Source: Phaeosaccion multiseriatum
Taxonomy: Eukaryota > Ochrophyta, other classes
Assembly (NCBI GenBank): GCA_965112735.1
Contig: OZ218953.1
Location: forward strand, 1,116,001-1,180,000
Length of the DNA: 64,000 nucleotides
Direction: 5' to 3'
This document shows positions 1 to 11,508 of this stretch, in pieces. The notes under the pieces were generated by a model, which saw nothing but the letters and a program-made list of their open reading frames with translations, ran no database searches and had not been told where the DNA came from. The translations under genes were made by a program, and so were the position numbers. Numbering within the stretch: position 1 is the stretch's first letter; the number at the start of each line of letters is the position of its first letter.

Positions 1-356
<356 letters not shown>

Positions 357-3300
357 GCGGAATCATCCCGTACAGTGCGGCTCGGTGATGGACTGGGCAT
401 GAGTGTGTGGGCCCCGCCTCTCTACGACGGCTCATCACCCTTCGCCAACGGAGCACTCCAGGGTCTCACCCAGCTGCACAGAACGTGAGTGAGGGGATGG
501 GTGGGTGGGTGGGTGGATGGGTGGGTGGGTGGGTGGATGGGTGGGTGGATGGGTCGGTGGGTGGGTGGGTGGGTGGGTGGATGGGTGGGTGGATGGGTCG
601 GTGGGTGGGGTGGGGTGGGCTGATGGATGGGTGGGTGGCGTGGGTGGGTGGGTGTCGAGAGATGGATGGATGCTACCCATGCCTTGGACCTCCTTCCTCC
701 TCACGTACCCTCCTCGTTGCCTCCCTTCGTCTCTCCCTCTCTCTCTCCCTCCCCATGTGCCTACGTTTGTGCGTGTATTCGCGTGTGTGCGTGCATGTGT
801 TGGGGTCCTTCCTGACCCCTCATCGTATCGGACTGCTCCCCGGTGATGCACCCCTTGCTCGGCGTTGGTCTCCTCCCTTCCCTCTCTCTCCTCTTCACCA
901 CATGCCCTTGCTTTGCCTGCTCTCCTCTCCTCTCCTCTCCTCTCCTCTGCTCTGCTCGCCTCTCTTGCCCCTCCCCTCTCTTCTCCTCTTTACCACACAG
1001 GGGCATGGGCCAGGCTGGTGTCAGGAGGGGCGGCGACATCAGTCCCCAGGGCGGCACCAGGGGAGAGGGAAGAAGACAGGACCAACAGTCTCCCCGCCAC
1101 AGGACTCTGGCAGAGCTACAGCACAGGGTAAGAAGAGGCTTATGATAAGCATATGAGAGGCATATGAGAGGCCTACGGGCAAGGGGCCTATGAGAGGTAT
1201 ATGAGAGGCATATGAGAGGCATATGAGAGGCATATGAGAGGCATATGAGAGGCATACGGGCAAGGGGCCTATAGACAAGGGGCCTATGGGCACGGGACAC
1301 GGGGAGGAGAAGTGAGAGGCGTATGGGCATCACCGCACAGCAAAAAGTACAGCGAAAACAAGACAAGAGGAATACAGACAAAAGTAGAGAGGAAGTGAGG
1401 CGTAGAGTAGCGGACTCTGACCCTGACCCTGACCCTGACCCCGACCCTGACCCTGACCCTGACCCTGACCCTGACCCTGAGCCGTTTCCCCACTCGACCT
1501 CCATTGGGCTCTCCCGGGGGGCGCGCTCTGAAGCTTTGCCTATGCGTCTCCTTCTTTCTCCCGCTCCCTTTCTGACCCCCTCTTCCTCTTCCCCTCCCTC
1601 CCACCCACCACCCACCCTCTCTCTCCTTCTCTCTCTATCTCTCTCTCTCAGCTGGAGCAGCTGACAGCGAAGGAGGCGCAGTTGAAGGCGCGCCTTGTAC
1701 TGAGGATGGCAGAGAAAGCTCGAGGCAGGCTCTGGGCAGGAGAGATTGAAGGCCTTACGATAGAGCTCGAGAGACTCGCACGAGCAAGGATAGAGGTGGA
1801 GCAAGCTTCTCAGCAAGTTCAATCCTCCTTCTCGCCTCGAAGACGGGCGCCAGGGGATCGTAACGGGCCCAAGTACACAAGTGTGTCACCGAGGGGAAGC
1901 GGAATGCCGGCAGATGATGGTGGTGATGGTGATGATGATGATGGAGAGAGAGAGAGAGAGAGCAGCACGGAAGGGGGATGGGGCTTTAGAGGAGGGAGGG
2001 GAGGGGGGGATGGCAGCTTGCGGTGCTCTTCTTCATCACGGAGTCCGAGTCGTAGTCCTGTGATGCTGAAGGCGTCGACGCTGCGAGGGAGACAAGTGAG
2101 ACGAGTGGTGGTGAGTCCGAGACTACACTCACTTAGATGGGTCACGACGGAGGAGGAGGAGGAGGAGGGGGGGGGGGATGGGGGGGGCAGCAGGACGGAA
2201 CGGAGTGGAACACAAGCGCAAGTAGAGGGAGGAGGAGGAGGAGGAGGAGGAGGAGGAGGAGGAGGAGGAGGAGGAGGAGGAGGAGGGGGGGGGGGGCGAG
2301 ACGAGAGAAGGCCGGAGCTGCAGCAGTAGGATACGAACCGGAAGAAAGAGAGATACCTCCGGAGAGAGGGGATGGGTGGGAAGGAGGAGGTGGTGGTGAG
2401 GAGGACGAGGCGGAGGAGGAGGCGGAGGAGGCAGAGGAAGAGCACCAGGATCAGCGGCAGCGAAATGGGATGAGAGGCGGGTCTTTCGATGGGGGTTCGT
2501 CTCAAGGGAGCTGTAGGAGCAGGAGCAGCAGCGGCAGGATCGCTGCTCGGCCACCACCCATCCTGACCCAGCCCACTCACAGGGCAGTCGTACGTGCAGC
2601 CGTTGGTGATACAGCAGGCCCTGTCGCGGCCGTGCCCAGCAGGAGCGGGGCGGCGTGTGAACCGTTCTCCTCGCCGGAAGAGAAGAAGGTGGATGCCGGG
2701 GGGGAGGCTACTGCTGTATCACCAACTGCTACAGCTCAAACAGCTCGCCCCCCCTGGGAGGGACCTTCGCCTTGCTCGGCAGCGTACGCCGATGCCCGCC
2801 GCAAATCCGAGGAGGAGGATCTCGACTTTGGCGGCGTGGAGGTCGCTGCTGCCAATGTCGATGTCTGCTCTACAGGAGGGGATAGAAGGGGGGGGGGCTC
2901 CTCCTCATCCTGCTGCTGTATCACCAACTGCTGCTGCTGCTGCTGCTGCTGCCGTATCACCTACTGCTCACAGTCACCGCAAGGTGCTGTCTCTACGCAC
3001 CTCCCCTCCTGCGGTGCCGCAGCCCCGGAGGGCTTCGCAACCCACACACTCATCCGTAGCAGCCGCAGCGAACATCAGATGGGGCCAGGGTCAGGGTCAG
3101 GGTCAGGGCCAAGGTCAGGGTCAGGGTCAGGGTCAGGGGCAGGGTCAGGGGCAGGGTCAGGGTCAGGGTCAGGGGCAGGGTCAGGGTCAGGGGCAGGGGC
3201 AGGGTCAGGGTCAGGTTCAGGGTCAGGGTCAGGGTCACGAGGAGCAGCGGCCATCGCAGCTTGTGGAGCAGAGCTGGTACGGGAGCGGAGACGCCATGCC

Positions 3301-5099
3301 CTATGCAGACGGTACAGGCCCGCCCTCCCCGAGGGAAGGACTAGGAGCCGTTGGTGACACAGCAGGTGATGATACAGCAGTTGGTGGTACAGCAGTTGGT
3401 GGTACATCTGTTAGTGATACGGCAGGGCAAAGGTACTACGATGGATACCTGGAAGGACAGCAGCAGCAGCAGCAGCGGCGGCCGTCATATGGGCAGCAGC
3501 ACGGCCCCTTCCCTCCTGCCTTTGCCTCAACCTTTGCTGCAGCCCCTCCTCCCTCTGGCTTTCCATCTGCCCCTCCTCCCTCTGGCTTTGCTTCTGCCCC
3601 TGTGGTGCCCCACACTCCAACCGAGACGGGCTACTGGGGTCAGCACGAACAGCAGCAGCAACAGCAGCAACAGCAGCAGCACTGGCAGCCTTACGGGCAG
3701 CACTCATATGGGCAGCAGCACTTGGGGTTGGAGCGGGGCCGGCGCGCCTCCCACGCAGGTAGGTGGGAAAGGGTATATGAGAGGGAAATGAAATGAGGAG
3801 GAAGGGGAGGAGGAGGAGGAGGAGGAGGAAGGGGAGGAGGAGGAGGAGAAGAAGGAGGAGGAGGAGGAGGAGGAGGAGGAGGAGAGGAGGAGGAGGAGGA
3901 GGAGGAGGAGGAGGAGAGGAGGAGGAGGAGGAGGAGGAGGAGGAGGAGGAGGAGCAGGAGGAGGAGGAGGAAGAAGAGGAAGAGGAAGGGGGAGGGAGGG
4001 GACGTTCACCCACACTCCGCCACAGAGCAGAAAGCCCCGCTTCTTTGCCACCACCTCGAACATCCCCCCACCGTCCACTTGACCTATTGATTTGTGCGTC
4101 GGCTCATTCAGTCTCTTGCTCTCTCCCTCTCTCTCCGTCTTTCTCCCTCTCTCTCTCCCTCTCTCTCTCTCTCCCTCTCTCTCCCTCTCTCCCTCTCTCC
4201 CTCTCTCCCTCTCCCTTCTCTCTCCCTCTCTCTACCTGTCCCTGTCTCTCTGTCTCTCTCTCTTTCTCTTCGCTCTTTCTCTCTCTGTGTGTACGTATGT
4301 ATTTATGTGTGTGTGTGCGTGTGCGTGTGTGCAGTGCCAGGGTTTGGAGCTTGGACGCACTCTGGCGCCGACTCGCCACCTCATACGTACACCGACAACA
4401 GCTCCTTTGGGAGGTGAGCTGTGTGGGGAGGAGGGAGGGAGGGAAGGAGGGAGGGAGGGACCACTGCCGGACTGCCCAGTGACACCCTTCTCCTGTGCGG
4501 GCTCTCTCCCTTCCTCTCTCTGTCCCTCTCTTGTCTCTCTCTCTCGCTCTCTCCCTTCCTCTCTCTGTCCCTCTCTTGTCTCTCTCTCTCGCTCTCTCCC
4601 TTCCTCTCTCTGTCCCTCTCTTGTCTCTCTCTCGCTCTCTCCCTTCCTCTCTCTGTCCCTCTCTTGTCTCTCTCTCGCTCTCTCCCTTCCTCTCTGTCCC
4701 TCTCTTGTCTCTCTCTCGCTCTCTCCCTTCCTCTCTCTGTCCCTCTCTTGTCTCTCTCTCTCGCTCTCTCCCTTCCTGTCTCTGTCCCTCTTCCCCTCCT
4801 TCTCTCTCTTGTCTCTCTCTCGCTCTCTCCCTTCCTCTCTCTGTCCCTCTCTGTCTCTCTCTCTCGCTCTCTCCCTTCCTGTCTCTGTCCCTCTTCCCCT
4901 CCTTCTCTCTCTTGTCTCTCTCTCGCTCTCTCCCTTCCTCTCTCTGTCCCTCTCTCTCTCTCTCTCTCGCTCTCTCCCTTCCTGTCTCTGTCCCTCTTCC
5001 CCTCCTTCTCTCTCTCGCTCTCTCCCTTCCTCTCTCTGTCCCTCTTCCTCGCCTTCTCTCTCTTGTATCTCAATCTCTCCTTCTCGGCCTATCCTCCCC

Positions 5100-5136
<37 letters not shown>

Positions 5137-5788
5137 TTTCCCTCCCTCTCTTTCTCTCTTGTCTTGCTCTGAACTGCCACACAGCCACACGCACCCGTAC
5201 AGCAGAGGCAGAACAAACTCTCTTCCGGGCCCCAGCATGTTGGCAGGAGGAGGGGGGCCCGCGAGGCTCACAACGCAGGTACACAACTCTCTCTCTCTCT
5301 CTCTGGACTCTCTCCCTCTCTCGTCTCTCTCCCTCCCTCCCTCCCTCTCTCTCTCTTGTCTCTCTCTCTCCCTCTCTCATCTCTCTCCCCCCCTCTCTCT
5401 TCTCTCTCTCTCTCTCTTGATTCCTTGGTTTCCCAAACCAAACCAACTCTCCTTGCCTCATGCACCTGCTTTCTTCCCTTCTACTCCATCTGTGCATACG
5501 TGTGTGTGTGTGTGTGTGTGTGTGCGTGCGTGCGTGTTGTGTGCGTGCGTGTCTCCCCCACAGGTGTATGAGACAACGCGCATGGAGAGCGAAGACGTGC
5601 GTGGCGCTCGAGTTATGGCCACGCTGGCCGGGGATGGCAGTCGATGGCGGAGCAAAGCTGCTGCACGCAAGAGGAGGGGAAGCAAGGCCAAGGCGGGGGA
5701 CCTTCGAAAGAGCCTCGAAAAGAGCAGACAACAACAACAGCAGCAGCAGCAGCAGCAGGAGGAGGAGGAGGAGGAGGGACGGGAATGA
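357..5788 (+). CDS. Low-complexity coiled-coil / Gln-rich protein, 3' part (5' end outside window)
   Basis: I do not recognise the family. Exons supported by phase: 357-484, 1001-1127, 1652 to about 2095, 2583-3758, 4335-4413, 5185-5278, 5564-5788 (stop TGA). An exon 2137-2395 fits the phase on both sides but would leave a 41-nt intron, so the 2095-2583 stretch is unresolved. The third exon is a charged coiled coil ([15 protein letters not shown]...[15 protein letters not shown]). The 2583-3758 exon carries a (GQ)n tract from TCAGGG repeats (3080-3236), VGDTA-like pentapeptides (3349-3425), poly-Gln and SYGQQH/YGQH motifs, and so looks disordered and prion-like. The last exon is basic and ends in poly-Gln then poly-Glu. 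The gene starts upstream of the window; bases 1-356 are intron. A scaffold or RNA/cytoskeleton-associated role is possible but not shown. Confidence 0.6.
485..660 (+). repeat. (GGGT)n array grown from a 5' splice site
   Basis: The intron opens GTGAGTGAGGGG and runs straight into TGGG/TGGA repeats for about 170 bases. It is one of many introns in this window whose donor side is a G/T-rich repeat. Confidence 0.85.
1147..1280 (+). repeat. CATATGAGAGG tandem repeat in intron
   Basis: About ten imperfect copies of an 11-12 bp unit (CATATGAGAGG) lie 20 bases past the donor at 1128. Each unit contains the palindrome CATATG. Confidence 0.8.
1417..1482 (-). repeat. (CCCTGA)n, i.e. (TCAGGG)n on the minus strand
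   Basis: About eleven copies of CCCTGA with one CCCCGA variant, inside an intron. TCAGGG is a one-base variant of the TTAGGG telomere unit. The same unit recurs in exon sequence at 3080-3236 on the opposite strand. Confidence 0.85.
3080..3236 (+). repeat. (TCAGGG)n array inside a coding exon
   Basis: About 26 near-perfect hexamers, some changed to GGGGCA. The frame used here reads (Gly-Gln)n. The other two frames are also open, as Gly-Ser and Arg-Val/Ser-Gly-like repeats, so length changes in multiples of six do not break the gene. Confidence 0.85.
3800..3985 (+). repeat. (GGA)n tract downstream of the 3758 donor
   Basis: Purine-only GGA/GGAAGA triplets within the intron 3759-4334. Poly-Arg/Glu/Gly ORFs across it are artefacts of the repeat. 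Confidence 0.85.
4100..5165 (+). repeat. CT-rich intron minisatellite
   Basis: 4100-4270 is (CT)n upstream of the acceptor at 4334. 4500-5080 is a minisatellite of a 50-60 bp unit containing 'CTCTCCCTTCCTCTCTCTGT' followed by CTTGTCTCTCT, in roughly a dozen diverged copies, in the intron 4414-5184. The CT-rich strand is the coding strand. Confidence 0.8.
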
Positions 5789-6882
5789 GGGAGACGGCGA
5801 ACTGGGTGGTACCGCGGGATGCCCACCTGCACGGACACACACACACACACACACACGGATGGCTATTATAATATTTGCTGATTGTTGTAATGATCTCTCT
5901 TCATCCATCTCACCAACACAAGTCTTGCTTTTTGGTTGTGTATTTCGGGTTTACGTAGTACTTCCTCGCAGTAGTAAGAAAGAAACACTGAAAAGGAAGG
6001 CGTTTGTGTGCCCTCCTTGCCTTGCCTTGCTTCGCTTCAATCGTCCCGTGTCCTTCCTCAGGACCTCTCCAGCCCCCCCCCCCCCTGCTGTTTTTGTGCT
6101 GCGGTGGTTGTGTCGAATACACTGAAAGCTTTCTTCCCACTATTTTCTCTTCCTTAGGTATTTACTTCCTCTTTCTCTTTTCTTTTTGTAATTACTCCCC
6201 TCTTTCTCTTTTCTTTTTGTAGTTTTAACTCCCCCTTTTTTCATGTCCCGACAGTATTTCTGTTGTCGTCTCCGCCTGTCTTCTCCGTCGGGTACGTATT
6301 TGCCAGCCTCCTATCGTCATCCTATGTACAGTCCCTTCTCTCTTTTTTGTTTTTGTTTGTTGGACGCTCATGTCGGTCGCCCCTTCTCTCCTCTCTCTTC
6401 TTTACATAAAAAAGTCCCTGTTCTCGCCAGCCACCCGTCCGACAAATCCCCCCCAAGAATAAGGGCCAAAATCGCCCTCCCCCTCTCCCTCCCCCCTCTT
6501 CGTTTGCTGCTGTATCACCAACTGCTGCGGTTGCTACCGCTAGTCCTCCGCTTCTGGCTCATGAGTCAAGTCCTCTCGGAGCCGCCCTTTCGCTCGTCAA
6601 AAAACACCCCCCGCCCCGTCCCCCTCTTCCCCACCCCGCCGCCCTACCATCCGGCACCATTCCCTCGCTTCTTTCCAACCCGTTTCAACTCCTCAACTCC
6701 AGAGCTCGTACGCAGCAATCACCATCCCCTCCCTACCTCTTTGTATGTACATATCCATGCTTGGCTCGCGACTGCGGCGCCTCAAATGACTCAAGACACC
6801 CAGTAGTCTCGTTGGTGTCAGCCTCGGCACCCACCCACCCTTCCTCAGGCCCTTGTCCTTGCCTTTGCAGGCCTCGCTGCGC
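5789..6882. other. Spacer between two convergent genes
   Basis: No supportable gene. It holds a (CA)n at 5835-5853, T-rich and C-rich patches that may be 3' untranslated sequence of both neighbours, and one exact copy of the dispersed word TGCTGTATCACCAACTGCT at 6506-6526. Confidence 0.6.
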
Positions 6883-7797
6883 TCACATGATGACGCAGTC
6901 CTTGCCGGCAGCGGCGCTTCCCTTCGCCCCCGCCACGCCAGCGCACGAAGAAGAAGAACAAGAAGAAGAAGACGACGATGACAAGACTGCCGCCTTGGCC
7001 TTCGCCTTGGTAGCAGCCTTGGCAGCGGTGTTGGTGCTGTTGCTGCCGTGCTCGAGGAGCTGCGCCCCACCACCACAGAGGGCTTCCTCTCGATCGATGA
7101 TGTCATACTCGTAGTCCGCAAGCTCCTCCGCCGCAGAGCAGTCCAGGGCCGGCAAGATAAGGCCAGTGGCGGTGCCAGTGGTAGGGGCAGGAGCAGGGGC
7201 ATCACCAGTAGCAGCAGTACCAGCCACGGAACAAGACGAAGACGAAGCCGAGGCGTCGCCTGGTGTCCATTCCGCCGAGTCCGCTGAGAGCTTGGTGGAG
7301 CGAGTAGCGGCTGTGAGGGCGGAAGATGCTCGAGCGCTGGTGTCGCCTCTCGCGCTGGATGAGGCCGGGGCGGCAGTAAGGGAGCGAGCGAAGCTCATGC
7401 CAGCAAAGGCCAGGGAGGCTGCCCGTGAGGTGTAAGTGGCGGACGGGCGAGGGGCCGTGGACACGGGAGGGGCGGCGAAGGCCCGGCTACTGCTCCTGCC
7501 CGCACCAGATGATGAGGATGAGGGTGAGGATGATGATGATGATGGTGATGATGGCGCGGTGACTTGGGCTTGGCTCTCCTTCGCCGCCGCTGCCGCCTCG
7601 CAACAGGGACTGGTGCCGCTGCTGCCATCCTCGGCCAGCTCCTTGAGCACCCTTCGGAAGCGCCTTCGGTTAAAGTCGTACTGCGGTATTGCCCGCTTGA
7701 CCTCTTGCGCGATCCTCCCCGCACCCATACTCGGGTGGGCCGCCTTGACCTCCTTGATGGCATTGAGCAGGACGGCGTCGGGGCACAGGGTCGCCAT
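6883..7797 (-). CDS. Ser/Ala-rich protein with a C-terminal CaaX prenylation box
   Basis: Intronless, 304 aa from the ATG at 7797. The N-terminal about 60 residues look folded (DAVLLNAIKEVKAAHPSMG, then GRIAQEVKR and a run rich in Arg: FNRRRFRRVLKEL). The rest is Ser/Ala/Thr-rich with a short acidic patch (ELADYEYDIIDREE). The last four residues are CVIM, a textbook farnesyl-acceptor CaaX box, preceded by Gly/Ala/Lys, so membrane anchoring of the C terminus is likely. An in-frame ATG at 8061 would add 88 residues with transit-peptide-like composition. I prefer 7797 because the conserved-looking part begins there and a prenylated protein is unlikely to be imported into an organelle. Function unknown. 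Confidence 0.6.
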   Translation of the reverse strand: MATLCPDAVLLNAIKEVKAAHPSMGAGRIAQEVKRAIPQYDFNRRRFRRVLKELAEDGSSGTSPCCEAAAAAKESQAQVTAPSSPSSSSSSPSSSSSGAGRSSSRAFAAPPVSTAPRPSATYTSRAASLAFAGMSFARSLTAAPASSSARGDTSARASSALTAATRSTKLSADSAEWTPGDASASSSSCSVAGTAATGDAPAPAPTTGTATGLILPALDCSAAEELADYEYDIIDREEALCGGGAQLLEHGSNSTNTAAKAATKAKAKAAVLSSSSSSSCSSSSCAGVAGAKGSAAAGKDCVIM

Positions 7798-8723
7798 GAT
7801 AAGGACCGCTGCTTCTGCTGCTGCTACTGCTGCTTCTGCTACTGCTTGTATGCCCTGTCGTCCTCGTGCTCTGTTCTCCCGACTCGGCGGACGTCGCGAA
7901 GTCGCGAATGTTCGATGCTGAGCTGACGTTGGGTTTTGGTTGAAGGCTGTAGCCGAGATTGGAAGGGGCAAGAGGGAAGCAAAGGGGGTGCAGAAGGAGT
8001 GGGGAGAAGTATGGCAAGCCGCGACATGAGCTGGTGAGCTGCGGGAAGCGCGGGTTGGCAAGGAACGAGCAAGAAGAGGAGGAAAAAAATACAGAAGTAA
8101 AAGAAAGGATTGAAAAGGAAAGAGAAAAGGGGATGTGAATGGCGATGCAAGCGATCACAGACACACAAGACACAGGAATAGAAAGGGAGGCACATCCAGA
8201 GGCTTCAGGGGTGAGAAAGGGGGGGGGGGGGGGGTCTCTTAGTTCAGAGAGCGCGCTCGGATGAACAAAAAGAAACAAGACAAAAGCCGTTTCCGGTAGT
8301 TTGGCCCGCTGCAGAAAAAAGAGCTCACACGCAGCGAAAGCTTCTAGATGCCATGTTCCACTCCAACAATAGCCATAAGCCCCTTACGTTCTTGTAAGCT
8401 TTTGATGTCCTACGTCGCTGCTGTTGTTGTTCGTGCGCGTGCGGATGATTCAAGTGGAAACGTGTCAGGAATGTGACACTTAAACTGGATGGCAGCTGAC
8501 GGTGTTTTTTCCCCACCTTCTCCTTCCCTCTCTAGAGCCTTCTCCCCAGACAATACCCTTTCCAGTTGAAGGACTCCGAGGAAGGACTTGAGGAAAACAA
8601 ATCATAGCCACCAGATTGTGAAGGACGACATTCTCTTCCGGGTCCCACAAGGCGTCGTCCTGAGAACAAAGAGGAGGCTCTGGAGGAGAGGCGGGAGGAA
8701 GTACATCGTCAAGAAGTAGCAAC
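7798..8723. other. Divergent intergenic region
   Basis: Lies between the 5' ends of the CaaX-protein gene (-) and the UBX gene (+), so it should hold both promoters. A poly-G run is at 8218-8233. No other motif I can support. Confidence 0.5.
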
Positions 8724-10533
8724 ATGGTTCTCGCTACCCTAGACTCGATGCGGAAGAAGAACCAGAAGGAGGAGGCAGAGGAGAAGAAGGGGGAGACTTA
8801 CTATACTGGAGGGGCCGGGAGAGACGGAGGAAGGTGGGTGGCGAGTGTTGTATAGTAGAGGGCAACGCGATTGGAGCGACTGGGCGCGCGTGTGCGTCTC
8901 TCCTCATGCGGAGCCTCTTGTGGGCGGACGGTGTCAATCCGAGGCGGGTGACTTGATGAGACTTCTGCGGGATTTACCTCTCCAGCGGGGTTCCCCTCCA
9001 CCACCTGATGGCATTGGTGGGGAATGGGGGTGACTCGCTGCTTTTGTGGTGTGGAGTGTGTCTTTACATCTCTTTCTAAACCTCAAGACCTTCGCGCGCA
9101 AGCCCGTCCATGCTCCGGTGCCCCTTGAAGACCTCCCCCTCTTCCATCTCTAAACTACTCTTGTCCTCCTCCCCCTCCTTCTCTCTCCTCCTCCTCCTCC
9201 TCCTCCTCCTCCTCCTCCTCCTCAGCGGATTGGCAGTTTACGGGAACCCAGAGGACGGGCCGGGCGGAGGAGCATCAGGGGAGGGGGGCTTTGACAGCAT
9301 CGTCAGCCGAGCGCAGGCCACGTGAGTCAGGGCTATACCACCAACGCGCGCGCCTCGCTTTACACAAGTCCGATGTGGTTCCTTGTTGTTCCTTTCTTCC
9401 CAATTGATCAATGTGGCCGCTGCTCGTGTGTATGCCTTTGCCTGCTTTCCCTCCCTCTCCTCTTCTCTCCTCTCCCGCTGCGCAGGGGAGGAGCATCGGG
9501 CGGCGGAGGAGCGGGAGCGAGAGGGGCGGGGGGAGGAGGAGAGGAAGGGGAAGAAGGCCCTCCCACTCGGACCATCATCCTCTGGCGAGACGGATTCACT
9601 CTGGACGACGGGCCCCTGCGGCTTCGAGAGGACCCCGCTAACACGGCTTTCCTCTCCGACCTCTCCAAAGGGGTCGTGCCGAAGGAGCTCGAGCAGGGGG
9701 CGTCCGGCAGACAGGTGGGCAGACACGGACATATGGGCAGGCAGACAGGCAGGCATATGGACGGGTCGGCAGGTGGAAAGGTACATGAGCACGCGTGTGG
9801 ACAGGCAGGCAGGCAGGTGCTCAAAGGCCTTCCCTCTCGTCTGCCTGGGCCTCTATTGTTCTACAGCAGAAGTTCCTCCTCTCGCCTCTCCCTGATACAA
9901 TACACCACCCCCCCCTCGGCTTGCAGGTGAGCGTAGCGCTGCAGGACCGCCGTACTGAGGACTACGTTGCCCCTGCCGAGCCCGCGTACAGAGCCTACTC
10001 GGGAGAGGGGCAGACGCTCGCGGCGCCTTCAGTTAATGCCAGCGCTGTGGTTGGGGGAGGAGGGACGGGAGGAGGAGGAGCAGACGGGGCTTCGGGGGCG
10101 GCGGTGGAGGTTCCGGAAGTGGACAGTTCTCAGCCGGCGACGACGCTGCAGATTCGACTGCACGACGGGCGGAGAGTGCGTGCGCAGCTCAATTTAACGC
10201 ACACGGTGGCGCATGTGCAGGCCGTTGTGCGGAGGTGAGTGAGTGAGTGTTGGTGTTCAACTGGTCGCACCCAGGCAGGGGTTGAGGGATGTACCTTCTC
10301 CCTTCTCCACCCCTCCCCCATATCCCCTACCCCCTATATCCCTCATACACATCTTCCTTCCTTCCTTCCTTCCTTCCTTCCTTCCTTCTTTCCTTCCGAC
10401 AAGCAGAGAAGGAGCAGGGGACGCCCCTTACGTGCTGATGGCAGGCTTCCCCCCCGCGCAGCTCACCAACTTCAGTGCGACCCTCGAGGAGGCGGGACTT
10501 AAGGGAGCCTCAATCACTCAGAAGCTTGCTTAG
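8724..10533 (+). CDS. p47/Shp1-type SEP-UBX protein, Cdc48/p97 cofactor
   Basis: Five exons close in phase: 8724-8833, 9226-9321, 9486-9714, 9927-10234, 10407-10533 (289 aa). Residues about 37-45 carry the family block SGLAVYGNP. The SEP domain runs about 100-165 (TIILWRDGFTLDDGPLR, LSDLSKGVVPKELE, ...VALQDRRTEDY) and the UBX domain about 210-289, ending GLKGASITQKL. Family knowledge: p47 proteins bind the hexameric AAA ATPase Cdc48/p97 through UBX and serve membrane fusion and ubiquitin-dependent protein handling. The protein is shorter than animal p47 and shows no N-terminal UBA domain. Gly-rich runs from GGA triplets separate the blocks. Intron 4 begins with GTGAGTGAGTGAG and ends in (CTTC)n. 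Confidence 0.9.
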
Positions 10534-11508
10534 GCCTGGGCTGGCCTCACTCAGAAGCTTGCTTCGGGCTTTCGGGCTGTGGGCGAAGGGCGAAGGGCTT
10601 AGGCCCCTGGGCTGGACGCTTTGGAGCTGAATAGCCTAGGGTAGCTTGGCTCTTGCCTCTTGACTCTTGGCGCGCGCTCTCTCTCTCTCTCTCTGGGCTG
10701 GGGTGGGCTGGTCTTTAGGCCACCACGAGGAAGAGGAAGAAATCAAATCGCCCTCCATGGCGTCGAAGGAGGGCCGAGGAGGGGGGTGCGGATACTAAAA
10801 AAAAAGCTGTTGCCGCTGCTCATGGCACTGCTCATGGCGATTCGAGGGCGCGGTGTTGTGAAGATAAGGAGAGAGAGAGGGGAGGGGGGCGATACATGGG
10901 ATCTCGTGCTTGGGTGTGGGTGTGGGTATACGGGCTACAGGTGGTCGTCGACGACGGAGCGAGACTGACCCTGAAACGGGGAGGGGGGGAGGTGGACGGA
11001 AAGAAGGACAAGAAGGGACAGGGCGGGACGGGGGTGTGAGGGGATGCGTTGGCTTCTGCAAGTGGCGCCGTGCACACGAGCGGTGCCCTGCCTCCGGGTT
11101 GGGGCGAGGGACATTCTTAATTATAAAAAACAAAACAAAAAAAAACAAGTAAAATGTTGCCTCGAGTTTTTTTAAAGTGAAGTACGTACGATCACCAAAC
11201 TTTGATTTCTTCTCACCCATTTGGGTGCTTGCTAAACCATAGCCAGGAAGAAGGCATATCCCGTTGAGACGCCCCCCTCCCCCCCCCCCCCGCTCCCACC
11301 TGCTTAAATTCGACCCACCCCTTGCTTATCCGTCGACGCCAACAGGCAGGCCAAAAAAGCCAAAACAAATCGGCATCGATAAGTGAGTAGCTTGTACGCT
11401 TGACTCACTCACTCATTCACTCACTCACTCACTCACTCACTCACTCACTCACTCACTCACTCACTCGTTCACGTTTGTGCTGCTCCTCTCCGTCGCTCAC
11501 AGCTCACA
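10534..11508. repeat. Convergent spacer with (CACT)n
   Basis: A 33-bp direct duplication spans the stop of the UBX gene (TCACTCAGAAGCTTGCTT at 10514 and 10547). A-rich DNA at 11130-11160, a poly-C at 11271-11292 and (CACT/CTCA)n at 11400-11466 follow. The latter lies just beyond the stop of the minus-strand synthetase gene. No gene supported. Confidence 0.65.

Noticed and set aside
4232-5908. 558-codon minus-strand ORF rich in Arg/Glu/Gly
   Set aside because: It is the antisense of a CT-rich intron minisatellite and of plus-strand exons that keep phase.
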